Positions 53,136 to 60,057 of a stretch of 60,057 nucleotides of DNA are shown here, piece by piece. The DNA lies in NCBI RefSeq assembly GCF_002150765.1, contig NZ_MUYM01000091.1, positions 1 through 60,057 on the forward strand, given 5' to 3'. Source of the stretch: Lentzea kentuckyensis. Its GTDB lineage: Bacteria > Actinomycetota > Actinomycetes > Mycobacteriales > Pseudonocardiaceae. A program made the translations under genes and the position numbers. The notes under the pieces are model-generated. The model was not told where the DNA came from, did not search any database, and worked only from the letters and a program-made list of their open reading frames with translations. How positions within the stretch are numbered: the first letter of the stretch is position 1; the number at the start of each line of letters is the position of its first letter.

Positions 53136-54103
53136 CGCGCCTCCTTCCTCCGGCGGTACCACTGCACGCTGACCGTGAGAACCAAGGTAACCAGGAACAA
53201 CAGCACGGAACCAGCCGAGGCGAGCCCGGCCTCGGACTGCTCGAACGCCGTCGTGTAGACGCGCGTCATCCAGACGTCCGTCGATCCGGCGGGGCCGCCG
53301 CCGGTCAGGACGTACACCTCGGTGAAGACGCGCAGGCCGCGGATCGCCGCCAGCGTCAGCAGAATCGTGATCACGGGGCGCAACGCCGGCAGCGTGACGT
53401 TCCAGATTCGTTGCGGCGTCGAGGCTCCGTCGATCGCGGCGGCCTCGTACTGCTGGCGGTCGATGCCCGCGAGACCAGCGAGGATCAGCACCATGTCGTA
53501 CGGCGCGTGCTTCCAGATGCCGACGAACATGACCGACACCAGTGAGGTGTCGGTGCTGTGGATGTACTCCCACGGACCGAGGCCGATCCACGAGATGACC
53601 TCGTTGAGGAAGCCTTCCGGCGCCGGGTAGAAGAACAGCCGCCAGATCTCACCGATCACGGCGGTCGCGGCGACCACGGGCAGGAACACCGCGGAGCGCA
53701 CGAACCACAACGACTTGGCGTGGCCTTCCAGCAGCAGGGCCAGGAAAAAGCCGATGAGCATCGCTCCGAGCGTCTGCCCACCGGCCAGGACCAGGGTGTG
53801 CCACGACGCCGTCAGGAACTTCTCGTCCTGCAGGATCGTGGCGTAGTTCTTGAAGCCGACGAAGATGTCGCCGAGGAAAGGCCGGACCTCGAACAGCGAG
53901 AGCCGGATTCCCTCGGCCATCGGGATGAACTTGAAGACCAGGAAGATCAGCGCGGCGGGAAACAGGAACAACCACGGGACGAAGGTGGCTCCCGTGAGGC
54001 GGCGCCGGCGGCGCCGCCTCACGGGGTGGGTTTCGACGGCACCGCCGCCACTAGCCGTCGAGCCCACGTCTTGGGTGTCGCTGTGATGTTGAACTGCCGT
54101 CAC
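53132..54103 (-). CDS. Sugar ABC transporter permease (MalF type)
   Basis: A 323-aa CUT1 permease: an N-terminal cytosolic stretch with a run of arginines (PVRRRRRRRLTG), six membrane helices from about 40, and the EAA loop QYEAAAIDGASTPQRIWNVT. Partner of the MalG-type protein; overlaps by 4 bases on both sides, giving a tightly coupled operon. Confidence 0.93.
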   Translation of the reverse strand: MTAVQHHSDTQDVGSTASGGGAVETHPVRRRRRRRLTGATFVPWLFLFPAALIFLVFKFIPMAEGIRLSLFEVRPFLGDIFVGFKNYATILQDEKFLTASWHTLVLAGGQTLGAMLIGFFLALLLEGHAKSLWFVRSAVFLPVVAATAVIGEIWRLFFYPAPEGFLNEVISWIGLGPWEYIHSTDTSLVSVMFVGIWKHAPYDMVLILAGLAGIDRQQYEAAAIDGASTPQRIWNVTLPALRPVITILLTLAAIRGLRVFTEVYVLTGGGPAGSTDVWMTRVYTTAFEQSEAGLASAGSVLLFLVTLVLTVSVQWYRRRKEAR

Positions 54104-55419
54104 TGCGACGCCTTCTGGTTCTCGAGTTCCTTCTTCAGCGCCTCCGCCAGAGCCTTCAGCTCAGCCGACGAGTCGGCGGGGCACTTGGCGAAGATCGAGT
54201 TCAGGGTCTCCGAGGTCTTCTGCCGGAAGGGCGTGAAGTTCGGAACGCTGGGGAACGGCCGCGCCTCGCTCTTGTACACGCCCGCCACGGTCGCCCAGCG
54301 CGGGTCGTTGTACGTCGCGTTGACGTCGACGTTCTTGTTGACGGGCAGGCGGACCACCGGTTGCGGGTCGCCCTTCATACCGGCCTTCTGCGCGTCGGGC
54401 GTGATCAGGTACTCGGCGAGCTTCTTCTGGTCCGCGGTCTTCGCGGAGCCGGCCATCAGGTAGACGTCCTCGCCCTCACCCAGGACCGTGGCACCGGCCG
54501 GGCCACGCGGGGACGCGATGACCTCGTACTTGTCCTTGCCGACCGACTTGTCGAAGCGGCCGATCATGTACGGGCCGGTCAGGTAGATGCCGCTCTTGCC
54601 CGACTCGAACAGCGGGTGCGCGTCGTTCGTGCTCAGCGTCAGCGAGCCCGGCTGCATGACCTTGTCCTCGCAGAAGAGCTTGCGCAGCCGTTCGATCGCC
54701 TTGGTCGACTCCGGCGAGTCGATGCCGACGGAGAACTTGCCGTCGCCCTCCTCGTCGAGGATGTCGCCGCCGCCCTGCCAGATGTAGCTGGCGGCCCACC
54801 ACGCGAGGTAGCCGCGGTCGACCGTGCCCGGCACGAGCATGCCGTAGGTGTCGTTCTGCCCGTTGCCATCAGGGTCGTTACGAGTGAACGCACGCGCTAG
54901 ATCGTCTAACTCTTCCCACGTCGTCGGGATCGGCTTGCCGAGCTTCTCGCGCCAGTCCTTGCGGATCAGCGTGACCATCGCCTGGGTGGAGTACGGGATG
55001 GCGTAGTACTTGCCGTCCGCGCCCTTGCCGTTGTTCCAGGCCCGGTCGACGATGTCGCCGCCGCCCGCGAGGTCGTCGCGCTTGATCTCGGTCGTCCAGC
55101 CCTGCTTGACGAAGTTGCCCAGCGAGCCCGTGTCGGTGATGACCACGTCCGGGAGGTCCTTCGAGGCGGCGCGCTGCTGCACCTGCTTGTCGAAGTCGTT
55201 GAAGATCGGCTTGTAGTCGACCTGCACACCGGTCTTCTCGGTGAACGACTTGAAGATCTTCTCGTAGACCTTCGCCGTTGCCTCCGTCGAGCGGGTCCAC
55301 ACCTCGAGGGGCTTGTTCGGGTCCTTGGTCGACGCCGCCGTGTTGCCACTGCTGCCACAGCCTGCGAGCAGCAAGGCCACGCTGAGCGTGGCGATTGTTG
55401 TGGCGGTTCTACGGCGCAT
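54100..55419 (-). CDS. Extracellular sugar-binding lipoprotein
   Basis: A 439-aa CUT1 solute-binding protein: signal peptide and lipobox LLAGC (Cys 21), then a type II periplasmic-binding fold (KSFTEKTGVQVDYKPIFNDF, DLPDVVITDTGSLGNF, WGRQLHL-free IPTTWEELDDLARAF, YLAWWAASYIWQGGGD, GKSGIYLTGPYMIGRFD). First gene of the operon for import and aldarate breakdown; the substrate is inferred from the enzymes downstream. Its upstream region shares operator-like repeats with the divergent IclR gene. Confidence 0.92.
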   Translation of the reverse strand: MRRRTATTIATLSVALLLAGCGSSGNTAASTKDPNKPLEVWTRSTEATAKVYEKIFKSFTEKTGVQVDYKPIFNDFDKQVQQRAASKDLPDVVITDTGSLGNFVKQGWTTEIKRDDLAGGGDIVDRAWNNGKGADGKYYAIPYSTQAMVTLIRKDWREKLGKPIPTTWEELDDLARAFTRNDPDGNGQNDTYGMLVPGTVDRGYLAWWAASYIWQGGGDILDEEGDGKFSVGIDSPESTKAIERLRKLFCEDKVMQPGSLTLSTNDAHPLFESGKSGIYLTGPYMIGRFDKSVGKDKYEVIASPRGPAGATVLGEGEDVYLMAGSAKTADQKKLAEYLITPDAQKAGMKGDPQPVVRLPVNKNVDVNATYNDPRWATVAGVYKSEARPFPSVPNFTPFRQKTSETLNSIFAKCPADSSAELKALAEALKKELENQKASQ

Positions 55420-55435
55420 CGTCGGAGCCCTTCGT

Positions 55436-55471
55436 GTTCAGATATGTGAACCGGGGTCGTACTTGTGAACC
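55436..55471. promoter_or_regulatory. Candidate IclR operator
   Basis: A palindrome GTTCA-gatatg-TGAAC (55436-55451) overlaps the first of two direct TGTGAACC repeats (55445-55452 and 55464-55471), 17-52 bases before the binding-protein start and about 100 before the IclR start. Assignment to the IclR protein is by position. Confidence 0.55.
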
Positions 55472-55565
55472 TGATGCAGGACTGTAAGAATCAGGACAGC
55501 AACGTGTCAAGGGTGAGTTGGGCAAGTTGCTTACCGGTTTCCCAGAAGACGGCCGAGGAGGCCAG

Positions 55566-56354
55566 GTGGCGTCGCCGATCGACAAGGGCACGGCTCGTCC
55601 GGGCGCAGTGAAGTCCGCCGACCGAACGGTTGAGTTGCTCGAAGTGCTCTCCGCGTCGGACCGCAGGCTGACGCTCACGGAGCTGCACCGCGAGCTCAGC
55701 TACCCCAAGTCGAGCCTCTACATGCTGCTGCAGACGCTGGTCGCGCGCGGCTGGGTGGAGGTCGACTCGGACCGGGGCACGTACGGCATCGGCGTGCGCG
55801 CGCTGCTCGTCGGTACGTCCTATCTGGACCACGACCCGGTGGTGCGCGCGGCGATCCGCGTGATGGAGCAGGTGCGGCAGGACATCAACGAGACCGTGCA
55901 CCTTGCCCGTTTGGACGGCGCGGACGTCGTCTACCTGGCGAGCCGCGAGTCCGAGCACCACCTGCGCGTCGTCTCACGCGTCGGCCGCCGGCTCCCCGCG
56001 CACTCGACGTCGCTGGGCAAGGCAGTGCTCTCGACTCGCACGCCGGAGGAGGTCGACCTGATCCTCCCGGACGAACTGAAGCCGCTGACCCCCAACACCG
56101 TGACCGATCGGGCGGCGCTGCACGAGCAGCTCGCCGGTTTCCGGAATGTCGGATATGCCCACGAACGTGAGGAGAACACGCCGGGGCTCGGCTGCTTCGC
56201 GGTCGCGTTGCCGTACCGAAACCCCGTTCTGGACGCTATGAGTTGCTCGGTCCCACTGGGCAGACTGGACCCCGAGCACGAGCGGCAGGTCATCGCCGCT
56301 CTGCTGGACGCCGCCCGGACGATCACCGAGCTTCTCCGCCAGTTCGGTCGCTGA
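55566..56354 (+). CDS. IclR-family regulator of hexuronate catabolism
   Basis: A 262-aa IclR protein of normal length: winged HTH (about 15-75, RTVELLEVLSASDRRLTLTE, YPKSSLYMLLQTL) and effector domain (about 85-255, with LPAHSTSLGKAVLS and GLGCFAVALPYRN). It is divergent from the transport/gudD/kdgD operon and directly upstream of udh and the semialdehyde dehydrogenase gene, so it probably controls both arms in response to a uronate, aldarate or keto-acid intermediate. GTG 55566 is preceded by GAGGAGG; the frame is open further up. Confidence 0.93.
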   Translation: MASPIDKGTARPGAVKSADRTVELLEVLSASDRRLTLTELHRELSYPKSSLYMLLQTLVARGWVEVDSDRGTYGIGVRALLVGTSYLDHDPVVRAAIRVMEQVRQDINETVHLARLDGADVVYLASRESEHHLRVVSRVGRRLPAHSTSLGKAVLSTRTPEEVDLILPDELKPLTPNTVTDRAALHEQLAGFRNVGYAHEREENTPGLGCFAVALPYRNPVLDAMSCSVPLGRLDPEHERQVIAALLDAARTITELLRQFGR

Positions 56355-56400
56355 TCCGAGTACCGCCGAAACATCTGCACAAGACGGAGGGGTCCAACCC

Positions 56401-57228
56401 GTGACCGCACGCATCCTGATCACCGGCGCCGGTGGCGGGGTGGGAACGCTCATGCGCACCCGCCTCGCGACGGAGGGCCGCGTCCTGCGACTGCTGGACA
56501 TCGCGGAGCTACCCGCGGCCGCCGACGGCGAGAACGTCGAGCTCGTCCAGGCCTCGGTGACCGACATCGGCGCGATGGAAGCCGCGATGAAGGACGTCGA
56601 CGCCGTGATCCACCTCGGCGGCCACAGCCTCGAGGAGGCGTGGGACAAGATCCTCAGCGTCAACATCGACGGCACGCACACGGTGCTGGAGGCCGCGCGC
56701 CGCTGCGGTGTGCGCCGAGTGGTCCTGGCCAGCTCCAACCACGCCGTGGGCTATCTGGAACGCGCCGACGGCGAGGCCGGTGACTACGTGTTCCCGCGCC
56801 CCGACACCTACTACGGCGTGTCCAAGGTGGCGCTGGAGGCGTTGGGATCGCTGTACGCCGACCGCTACGGCATGGACGTGATCGCGATCCGCATCGGCTC
56901 GTGCTTCGAGAAGCCGCGCGATGTGCGGATGCTGTCGACGTGGATGTCGCCGGACGACGGCGCGCGCCTGTTCGAGGCGTGTCTTTCCGTTGCGTCGCCG
57001 GGATTCCGGATCGTGTGGGGCGTTTCGGACAACAAGCGCGGCTGGTTCTCGCTGGACGAGGCCCGCGCGCTGGGTTACGAGCCGCAGGACGACTCCGAGG
57101 TGTACGCCGCCGAGGTGCTGGAGAAGCACGGTGGTGAGCTCGATCCCTCGTCGTACGCGGCGAAGTACGTGGGCGGGGCCTGGTGCGGCCCCGATTTCGA
57201 CACGGCAGTCAAGGAGGCAGGGCGTTGA
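56401..57228 (+). CDS. udh: Uronate dehydrogenase
   Basis: A 275-aa short-chain (extended-type) NAD-dependent dehydrogenase that oxidises D-glucuronate or D-galacturonate to the aldarolactone. Rossmann loop GAGGGVG at 9-15, catalytic YxxxK at Tyr138/Lys142 (YYGVSK), and the family's SSNHAVGY (about 111-118) and IRIGSCFEKP. It supplies the substrate of gudD after lactone opening. A nucleotide-sugar epimerase is the alternative, but SSNHAVG and the cluster favour Udh. Its stop overlaps the TTG of the next gene. Confidence 0.93.
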   Translation: MTARILITGAGGGVGTLMRTRLATEGRVLRLLDIAELPAAADGENVELVQASVTDIGAMEAAMKDVDAVIHLGGHSLEEAWDKILSVNIDGTHTVLEAARRCGVRRVVLASSNHAVGYLERADGEAGDYVFPRPDTYYGVSKVALEALGSLYADRYGMDVIAIRIGSCFEKPRDVRMLSTWMSPDDGARLFEACLSVASPGFRIVWGVSDNKRGWFSLDEARALGYEPQDDSEVYAAEVLEKHGGELDPSSYAAKYVGGAWCGPDFDTAVKEAGR

Positions 57229-58730
57229 GCCACGTCGTTCAGGGATACAACCCGCGCACCGGTGAGCCGTTCGGCGAGCCGGTTGCGAAGACCCCCGACA
57301 GCGAGGTGGACCGGATCGCCTCGGCCGCGGCGGTCGCGTTCCCGGCCTGGTCGGTCGTTCCGGCCGCGGACCGCGCCGTGGTGCTGGAGAAGGTCGCGGA
57401 CGCGTTGGACGCCGAGTCGTCGTTGCTGGTCGCCACGGCGGACGGTGAGACGGCGCTGGGTGTGCCGCGGCTGACCACCGAGTTGAAGCGCACCACGAAC
57501 CAGCTGCGGTTGTTCGCGGAGGTGCTGCGCGAGGGCAGCTACGTCGAGGCCACTTTGGACACGGCGAACCCGGACATCATCCCGCCGCGCCCGGTGCTGC
57601 GGCGCATTCTCCGTCCTCTTGGGACGGTGGCGGTGTTCTCCGCGTCGAACTTCCCGTTCGCGTTCTCGGTGGCCGGTGGTGACACGGCTTCCGCGCTGGC
57701 GTCCGGCTGTTCTGTTGTGGTGAAGGCACATTCCGCGCACCCGTCGACGTCGCGGGAGACCTCGCGGGTGGTCGTGGACGCGCTGCGCGAGGCCGGTGCG
57801 CCCGAGGGCGTGTTCGGCATCGTGTACGGCACCGAGTCCGGTGTCGCGCTGGTGAAGCACCCGGCGGTGCGCGCGGTCGGTTTCACCGGGTCGACCGGTG
57901 GCGGGCGGGCGTTGTTCGACCTGGCACAGGGCCGGCCGGACCCGATCCCGTTCTACGGTGAGCTGGGCAGCGTGAACCCGACGGTGATCCTGCCGGGTGC
58001 TGCTGCGCGTGACGACATCGCCGCGGGGTTCGCGGCGTCGCTGACGATGGGTGTCGGGCAGTTCTGCACGAACCCCGGTCTGGTGTTCACGCCGGAGTCG
58101 CTGGTGCCCGCGCTGGGTGAGGCCGTCGCGGCGACCTCCGGTGGCGCGATGCTGAACGAGCGGATGTGCGACTCCTACAAGGCTTCGACGGACGCGCTGG
58201 CCGCGTCGGACCTGGTGTCCGTCGTGTCCGCGGGTACGCGCCCGGACGAGGCGTGGGCGGTGGCGCCGCGGCTGTTCAGCGTGCCGGTGTCGGTGTTCGA
58301 GGAGAACCTCGAGAAGCTGACCGAGGAGCACTTCGGTCCGGCGGCGCTGGCCGTGACGTACTCGTCGCCCGCGGAACTGCATTCGGTGCTGGCGAAGCTG
58401 CCGGGCACGCTGACCGGCACGGTGCACGCCGAACCGTCGGACCACGCGGAGGCCGGCGAGATCGCGGAGGTGCTGCGGCACGTCGCCGGCCGGATCATCT
58501 TCAACGCGTGGCCGACCGGTGTCGCGGTGGCGTGGGGCCAGCACCACGGTGGCCCGTGGCCGTCGACGACGAACCCGCTGCACACGTCGGTGGGCGCCAC
58601 GTCGATCCGCCGGTGGATCGCCCCGGTGACGTACCAGTCGTGGCCGGACGCGTTGCTGCCGCCGGAGTTGCAGGACGCGAACCCGCTGGGCATCCCGCGC
58701 CGCATCGACGGTGTGCTGGGCGTGCACTGA
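57225..58730 (+). CDS. 2,5-dioxovalerate (alpha-ketoglutarate semialdehyde) dehydrogenase
   Basis: A 501-aa NADP-type aldehyde dehydrogenase: last step, oxidising 2-oxoglutarate semialdehyde to 2-oxoglutarate. Oxyanion Asn142 in SASNFPFAFS, Lys168 for NADP, general base Glu246 in YGELGSVNP, nucleophile Cys281 in VGQFCTNPG, and the family mark SVAGGDTASALA. The TTG start at 57225 is unusual, but AAGGAGG lies 7 bases before it, homology begins here, and it overlaps the udh stop (TTGA). It completes the pathway with udh, gudD and kdgD. Confidence 0.94.
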   Translation: MSHVVQGYNPRTGEPFGEPVAKTPDSEVDRIASAAAVAFPAWSVVPAADRAVVLEKVADALDAESSLLVATADGETALGVPRLTTELKRTTNQLRLFAEVLREGSYVEATLDTANPDIIPPRPVLRRILRPLGTVAVFSASNFPFAFSVAGGDTASALASGCSVVVKAHSAHPSTSRETSRVVVDALREAGAPEGVFGIVYGTESGVALVKHPAVRAVGFTGSTGGGRALFDLAQGRPDPIPFYGELGSVNPTVILPGAAARDDIAAGFAASLTMGVGQFCTNPGLVFTPESLVPALGEAVAATSGGAMLNERMCDSYKASTDALAASDLVSVVSAGTRPDEAWAVAPRLFSVPVSVFEENLEKLTEEHFGPAALAVTYSSPAELHSVLAKLPGTLTGTVHAEPSDHAEAGEIAEVLRHVAGRIIFNAWPTGVAVAWGQHHGGPWPSTTNPLHTSVGATSIRRWIAPVTYQSWPDALLPPELQDANPLGIPRRIDGVLGVH

Positions 58731-58790
58731 CGGTTTGTTCGTCTGGCGGGGCCACTCACGTTGGTGGCCCCGCTTTTCGTTGGGCCGCGC

Positions 58791-58821
58791 TTGACTTTGG
58801 AGTGCACTCACAGGTTTAGCG
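58791..58821 (+). promoter_or_regulatory. MerR-type promoter with central palindrome
   Basis: TTGACT (58791-58796), a long 19-base spacer containing the 10-bp palindrome GAGTGCACTC (58800-58809), then TTAGCG (58816-58821). An over-long spacer with a central palindrome is the hallmark of promoters untwisted by MerR activators. Transcription would start at about 58827, close to the ATG at 58830, implying a very short or absent leader. Confidence 0.78.
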
Positions 58822-58829
58822 TTGACGGT

Positions 58830-59198
58830 ATGAGAGTCGCCGAGCTCGCACGTCAGGCCGGGGTCCGGCCTGACACGGTCCGGTACTACGAGCGCGCGGG
58901 GCTGCTCGCGCCGCCGCCGCGCACGTCGTCGGGGTATCGGCAGTACCCGTCGTCGGCGGCGGACCGGATCCGGTTCATCCGCGACTGCCAGCGTCTCGGG
59001 CTGACGTTGCGGGAGATCTCGTCGTTGCTCGCCGTCCGCGACACCGGCGAATGCCCGTGCGAGCCGGCCGAGGAGCTGCTGCGGCGGCACATCGACGAGA
59101 TCGACGCCGAGATGGCCCGGCTCGCGCGACTCCGCTCGGATCTGGTGGACATGGTCGGTACCGACTGTTCACCGTGGTGCCCGCCGGAGGGGAGGTGA
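58830..59198 (+). CDS. MerR-family heavy-metal-responsive regulator
   Basis: A 122-aa MerR protein: winged HTH (MRVAELARQAGVRPDTVRYY, then ERAGLLAPPPRTSSGYRQY), a linker DRIRFIRDCQRLGLTLREIS and the dimer helix (80-105). Cysteines lie where metal sensors of the ZntR/MerR type have them: C75 and C77 at the start of the dimer helix, C113 and C117 in the C-terminal loop; C53 is extra. Zn, Cd, Hg or Pb sensing is plausible. It has its own MerR-type promoter. A cysteine-rich micropeptide gene starts 5 bases after its stop; no efflux pump or reductase is nearby. Confidence 0.9.
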   Translation: MRVAELARQAGVRPDTVRYYERAGLLAPPPRTSSGYRQYPSSAADRIRFIRDCQRLGLTLREISSLLAVRDTGECPCEPAEELLRRHIDEIDAEMARLARLRSDLVDMVGTDCSPWCPPEGR

Positions 59199-59203
59199 AC
59201 GGG

Positions 59204-59239
59204 ATGGACGACTGCTGCACGTGCTGCGACTGCTGCTGA
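59204..59239 (+). CDS. Cysteine-rich micropeptide (metallothionein-like)
   Basis: An 11-residue open frame MDDCCTCCDCC with six cysteines in three CC pairs and three acidic residues. GGAGGTG lies 7 bases before the ATG, and the frame starts 5 bases after the MerR stop, so translation is well supported; a GTG at 59195 overlapping that stop would add VNG. It is far below usual gene-calling limits. The composition suits thiol binding of soft metals, and co-transcription with a metal-sensing MerR gene suggests a chelator or sensor tuning peptide. No named family known to me; alternatively a short chance frame. Confidence 0.6.
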   Translation: MDDCCTCCDCC

Positions 59240-59364
59240 CCCCCGATTGATTGGTCAGTCGATACCGATCCGGCGTGGCGCCCGCCGGATTCATGTTTGG
59301 AACATGTCGTCTGCCCAACATCAGGCAGATGTGCCTCGCGACCTCCTACTACACCGACTCGCAG

Positions 59365-59380
59365 GCAATATATTGGATAC
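59365..59380 (-). repeat. AT-rich repeat copy (AATATATT variant)
   Basis: Minus strand GTATCCAATATATTGC; 15 bases are identical to 41100-41114. It lies 3' of the micropeptide gene. The rest of 59240-59428 holds no recognised gene. Confidence 0.7.
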
Positions 59381-59428
59381 GGATCTTGCGAAGCTCCTGT
59401 CGGCCGCGGCGCCGACCGCCGCTCGCTG

Positions 59429-59977
59429 CTACAGCCTCGCTGCGATGACCTTCGCGCACTCGATCGCCTCGCACCGCGCGGTGTCGACCTCGACGTCGTA
59501 GGTCATCCCCCGATGCACCAGATCGGCCTGCACCTCGGCCATCCCGGCGACCCGATCACCGCGTGCGAGCTCCCGGCCTGCGGCAACCGCGGCATCACAC
59601 CGCACACCGACCCACAGCACGGCGAACCCGTCCAGCGCCTTCTCCCACCGCTGCCGGGACTCGGTCCCGCCCAGGAACACGTCGTCCACGATCACCCGCG
59701 CCCCCGCGCGCACCATCGCGGCGACCCCCTCCATCCACGCGTCCTCGAGCAACCGGAACTCGCCCCCGACGATGACCTCACCGTCCTGCGCGAACCCGAT
59801 CCCCTCGGACCCGAGCCGCAACCGCGCGGGCATCACGTCGATCAACGTGTCGACCCCGATCGCCAGCCACGCGTCGGGCAACAGCGCCTGCAGACACCGC
59901 GCGATCCCCGACTTGCCGGAGCTGGACCCACCGTTGAGCACGATCACCTGAGCACGCGCCGCCGCCTCGCCATCCAC
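59429..59977 (-). CDS. Chloramphenicol phosphotransferase-like P-loop kinase
   Basis: A 182-aa kinase of the CPT family: Walker A VLNGGSSSGKSGIARCL, acidic VDTLIDVMP, VIVDDVFLGG (Walker B-like, likely catalytic Asp) and the lid RELARGDRVAGMAEVQ, TYDVEVDT. The prototype inactivates chloramphenicol by 3-phosphorylation in Streptomyces, but many relatives act on unknown small molecules, so resistance should not be assumed. GTG 59977 gives the usual length; a GTG at 60022 behind GGGGCG is equally open. A dispersed hairpin repeat lies just upstream at the window edge. Confidence 0.82.
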   Translation of the reverse strand: MDGEAAARAQVIVLNGGSSSGKSGIARCLQALLPDAWLAIGVDTLIDVMPARLRLGSEGIGFAQDGEVIVGGEFRLLEDAWMEGVAAMVRAGARVIVDDVFLGGTESRQRWEKALDGFAVLWVGVRCDAAVAAGRELARGDRVAGMAEVQADLVHRGMTYDVEVDTARCEAIECAKVIAARL

Positions 59978-60033
59978 CGGCCGACCGTACCCACGCCTCC
60001 CACCCACCACGATCCATTTCACCGCCCCGCCAG

Positions 60034-60057
60034 CCCTAGCAATGAGTCTTTTGACGA
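60034..60057 (+). repeat. Dispersed hairpin repeat, copy D (cut by window end)
   Basis: CCCTAGCAATGAGTCTTTTG followed by ACGA matches the first half of copies B and C (GCAATGAGTCTTTTGAC is shared with copy C). The remainder lies outside the window. Unlike the other copies it stands upstream of a gene start. Confidence 0.75.

Noticed and set aside
59247..59501. 84-codon open frame after the micropeptide
   Set aside because: It has no ribosome site or recognisable family, and runs into the 3' end of the CPT-like kinase on the opposite strand.

Overview
The window is high-GC actinobacterial DNA. Gene content and order point to a filamentous actinomycete, most likely Pseudonocardiaceae (Lentzea / Saccharothrix / Lechevalieria type); the family is inferred, not shown. 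Its backbone is the gene order known from Mycobacterium tuberculosis Rv2682c-Rv2710: dxs, TRAM-domain RNA methyltransferase, APC-type permease, two TrkA/RCK proteins, DUF3159, OB-fold protein, alpha/beta hydrolase, DUF3710, dut, DUF3093, DUF4193, cei, suhB, ppgK, sigA and, further on, sigB. Several accessory blocks interrupt it.

Layout. 1-374: leader of an rRNA operon transcribed leftwards out of the window, with a boxA. 375-3830: two-component system, a MarR regulator divergent from an NTF2-like protein with three palindromic operators between them, and a slipin. 3937-9214: a decayed tRNA-like sequence, dxs, the RNA methyltransferase and a KimA-like potassium importer, divergent from the ceoB/ceoC RCK pair (9297-10615). 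10695-17792: an insertion into the conserved order, holding an internally deleted flotillin, twin LAL/LuxR regulators, an AT-rich palindrome cluster and a two-domain P-loop kinase. 17873-27916: conserved housekeeping block ending in sigA and a DUF7455 zinc-ribbon protein. 27990-32568: XylFGH-type sugar importer with a ROK repressor. 32699-39748: TetR/methyltransferase pair, helicase, YihY-like protein, DUF3039, psuG plus PfkB kinase, DUF3099. 39842-46411: PucR regulator, methyltransferase, dtd, sigB, class I fumarase. 46643-48911: VOC protein, a broken hydrolase and two paralogous lipoproteins. 48965-58730: divergent oxidative hexuronate cluster (binding protein, two permeases, kdgD, gudD and an unknown TIM-barrel-like protein on one side; IclR regulator, uronate dehydrogenase and alpha-ketoglutarate semialdehyde dehydrogenase on the other). 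58830-59977: a MerR metal regulator with a coupled 11-residue cysteine-rich micropeptide, and a CPT-like kinase.

How they work together. Udh, GudD, KdgD and the semialdehyde dehydrogenase form a nearly complete route from hexuronate via aldarate to 2-oxoglutarate; no lactonase and no ABC ATPase is encoded beside them. CeoB/CeoC probably gate potassium transport, possibly through the adjacent KimA-like permease. Two families of dispersed palindromic repeats lie mainly at 3' ends of genes: an AT-rich one (GATATATC or AATATATT core) and a hairpin-forming one of about 47-52 bp. They are the least explained structures here, together with the cysteine micropeptide and the MarR and TetR operator arrays.
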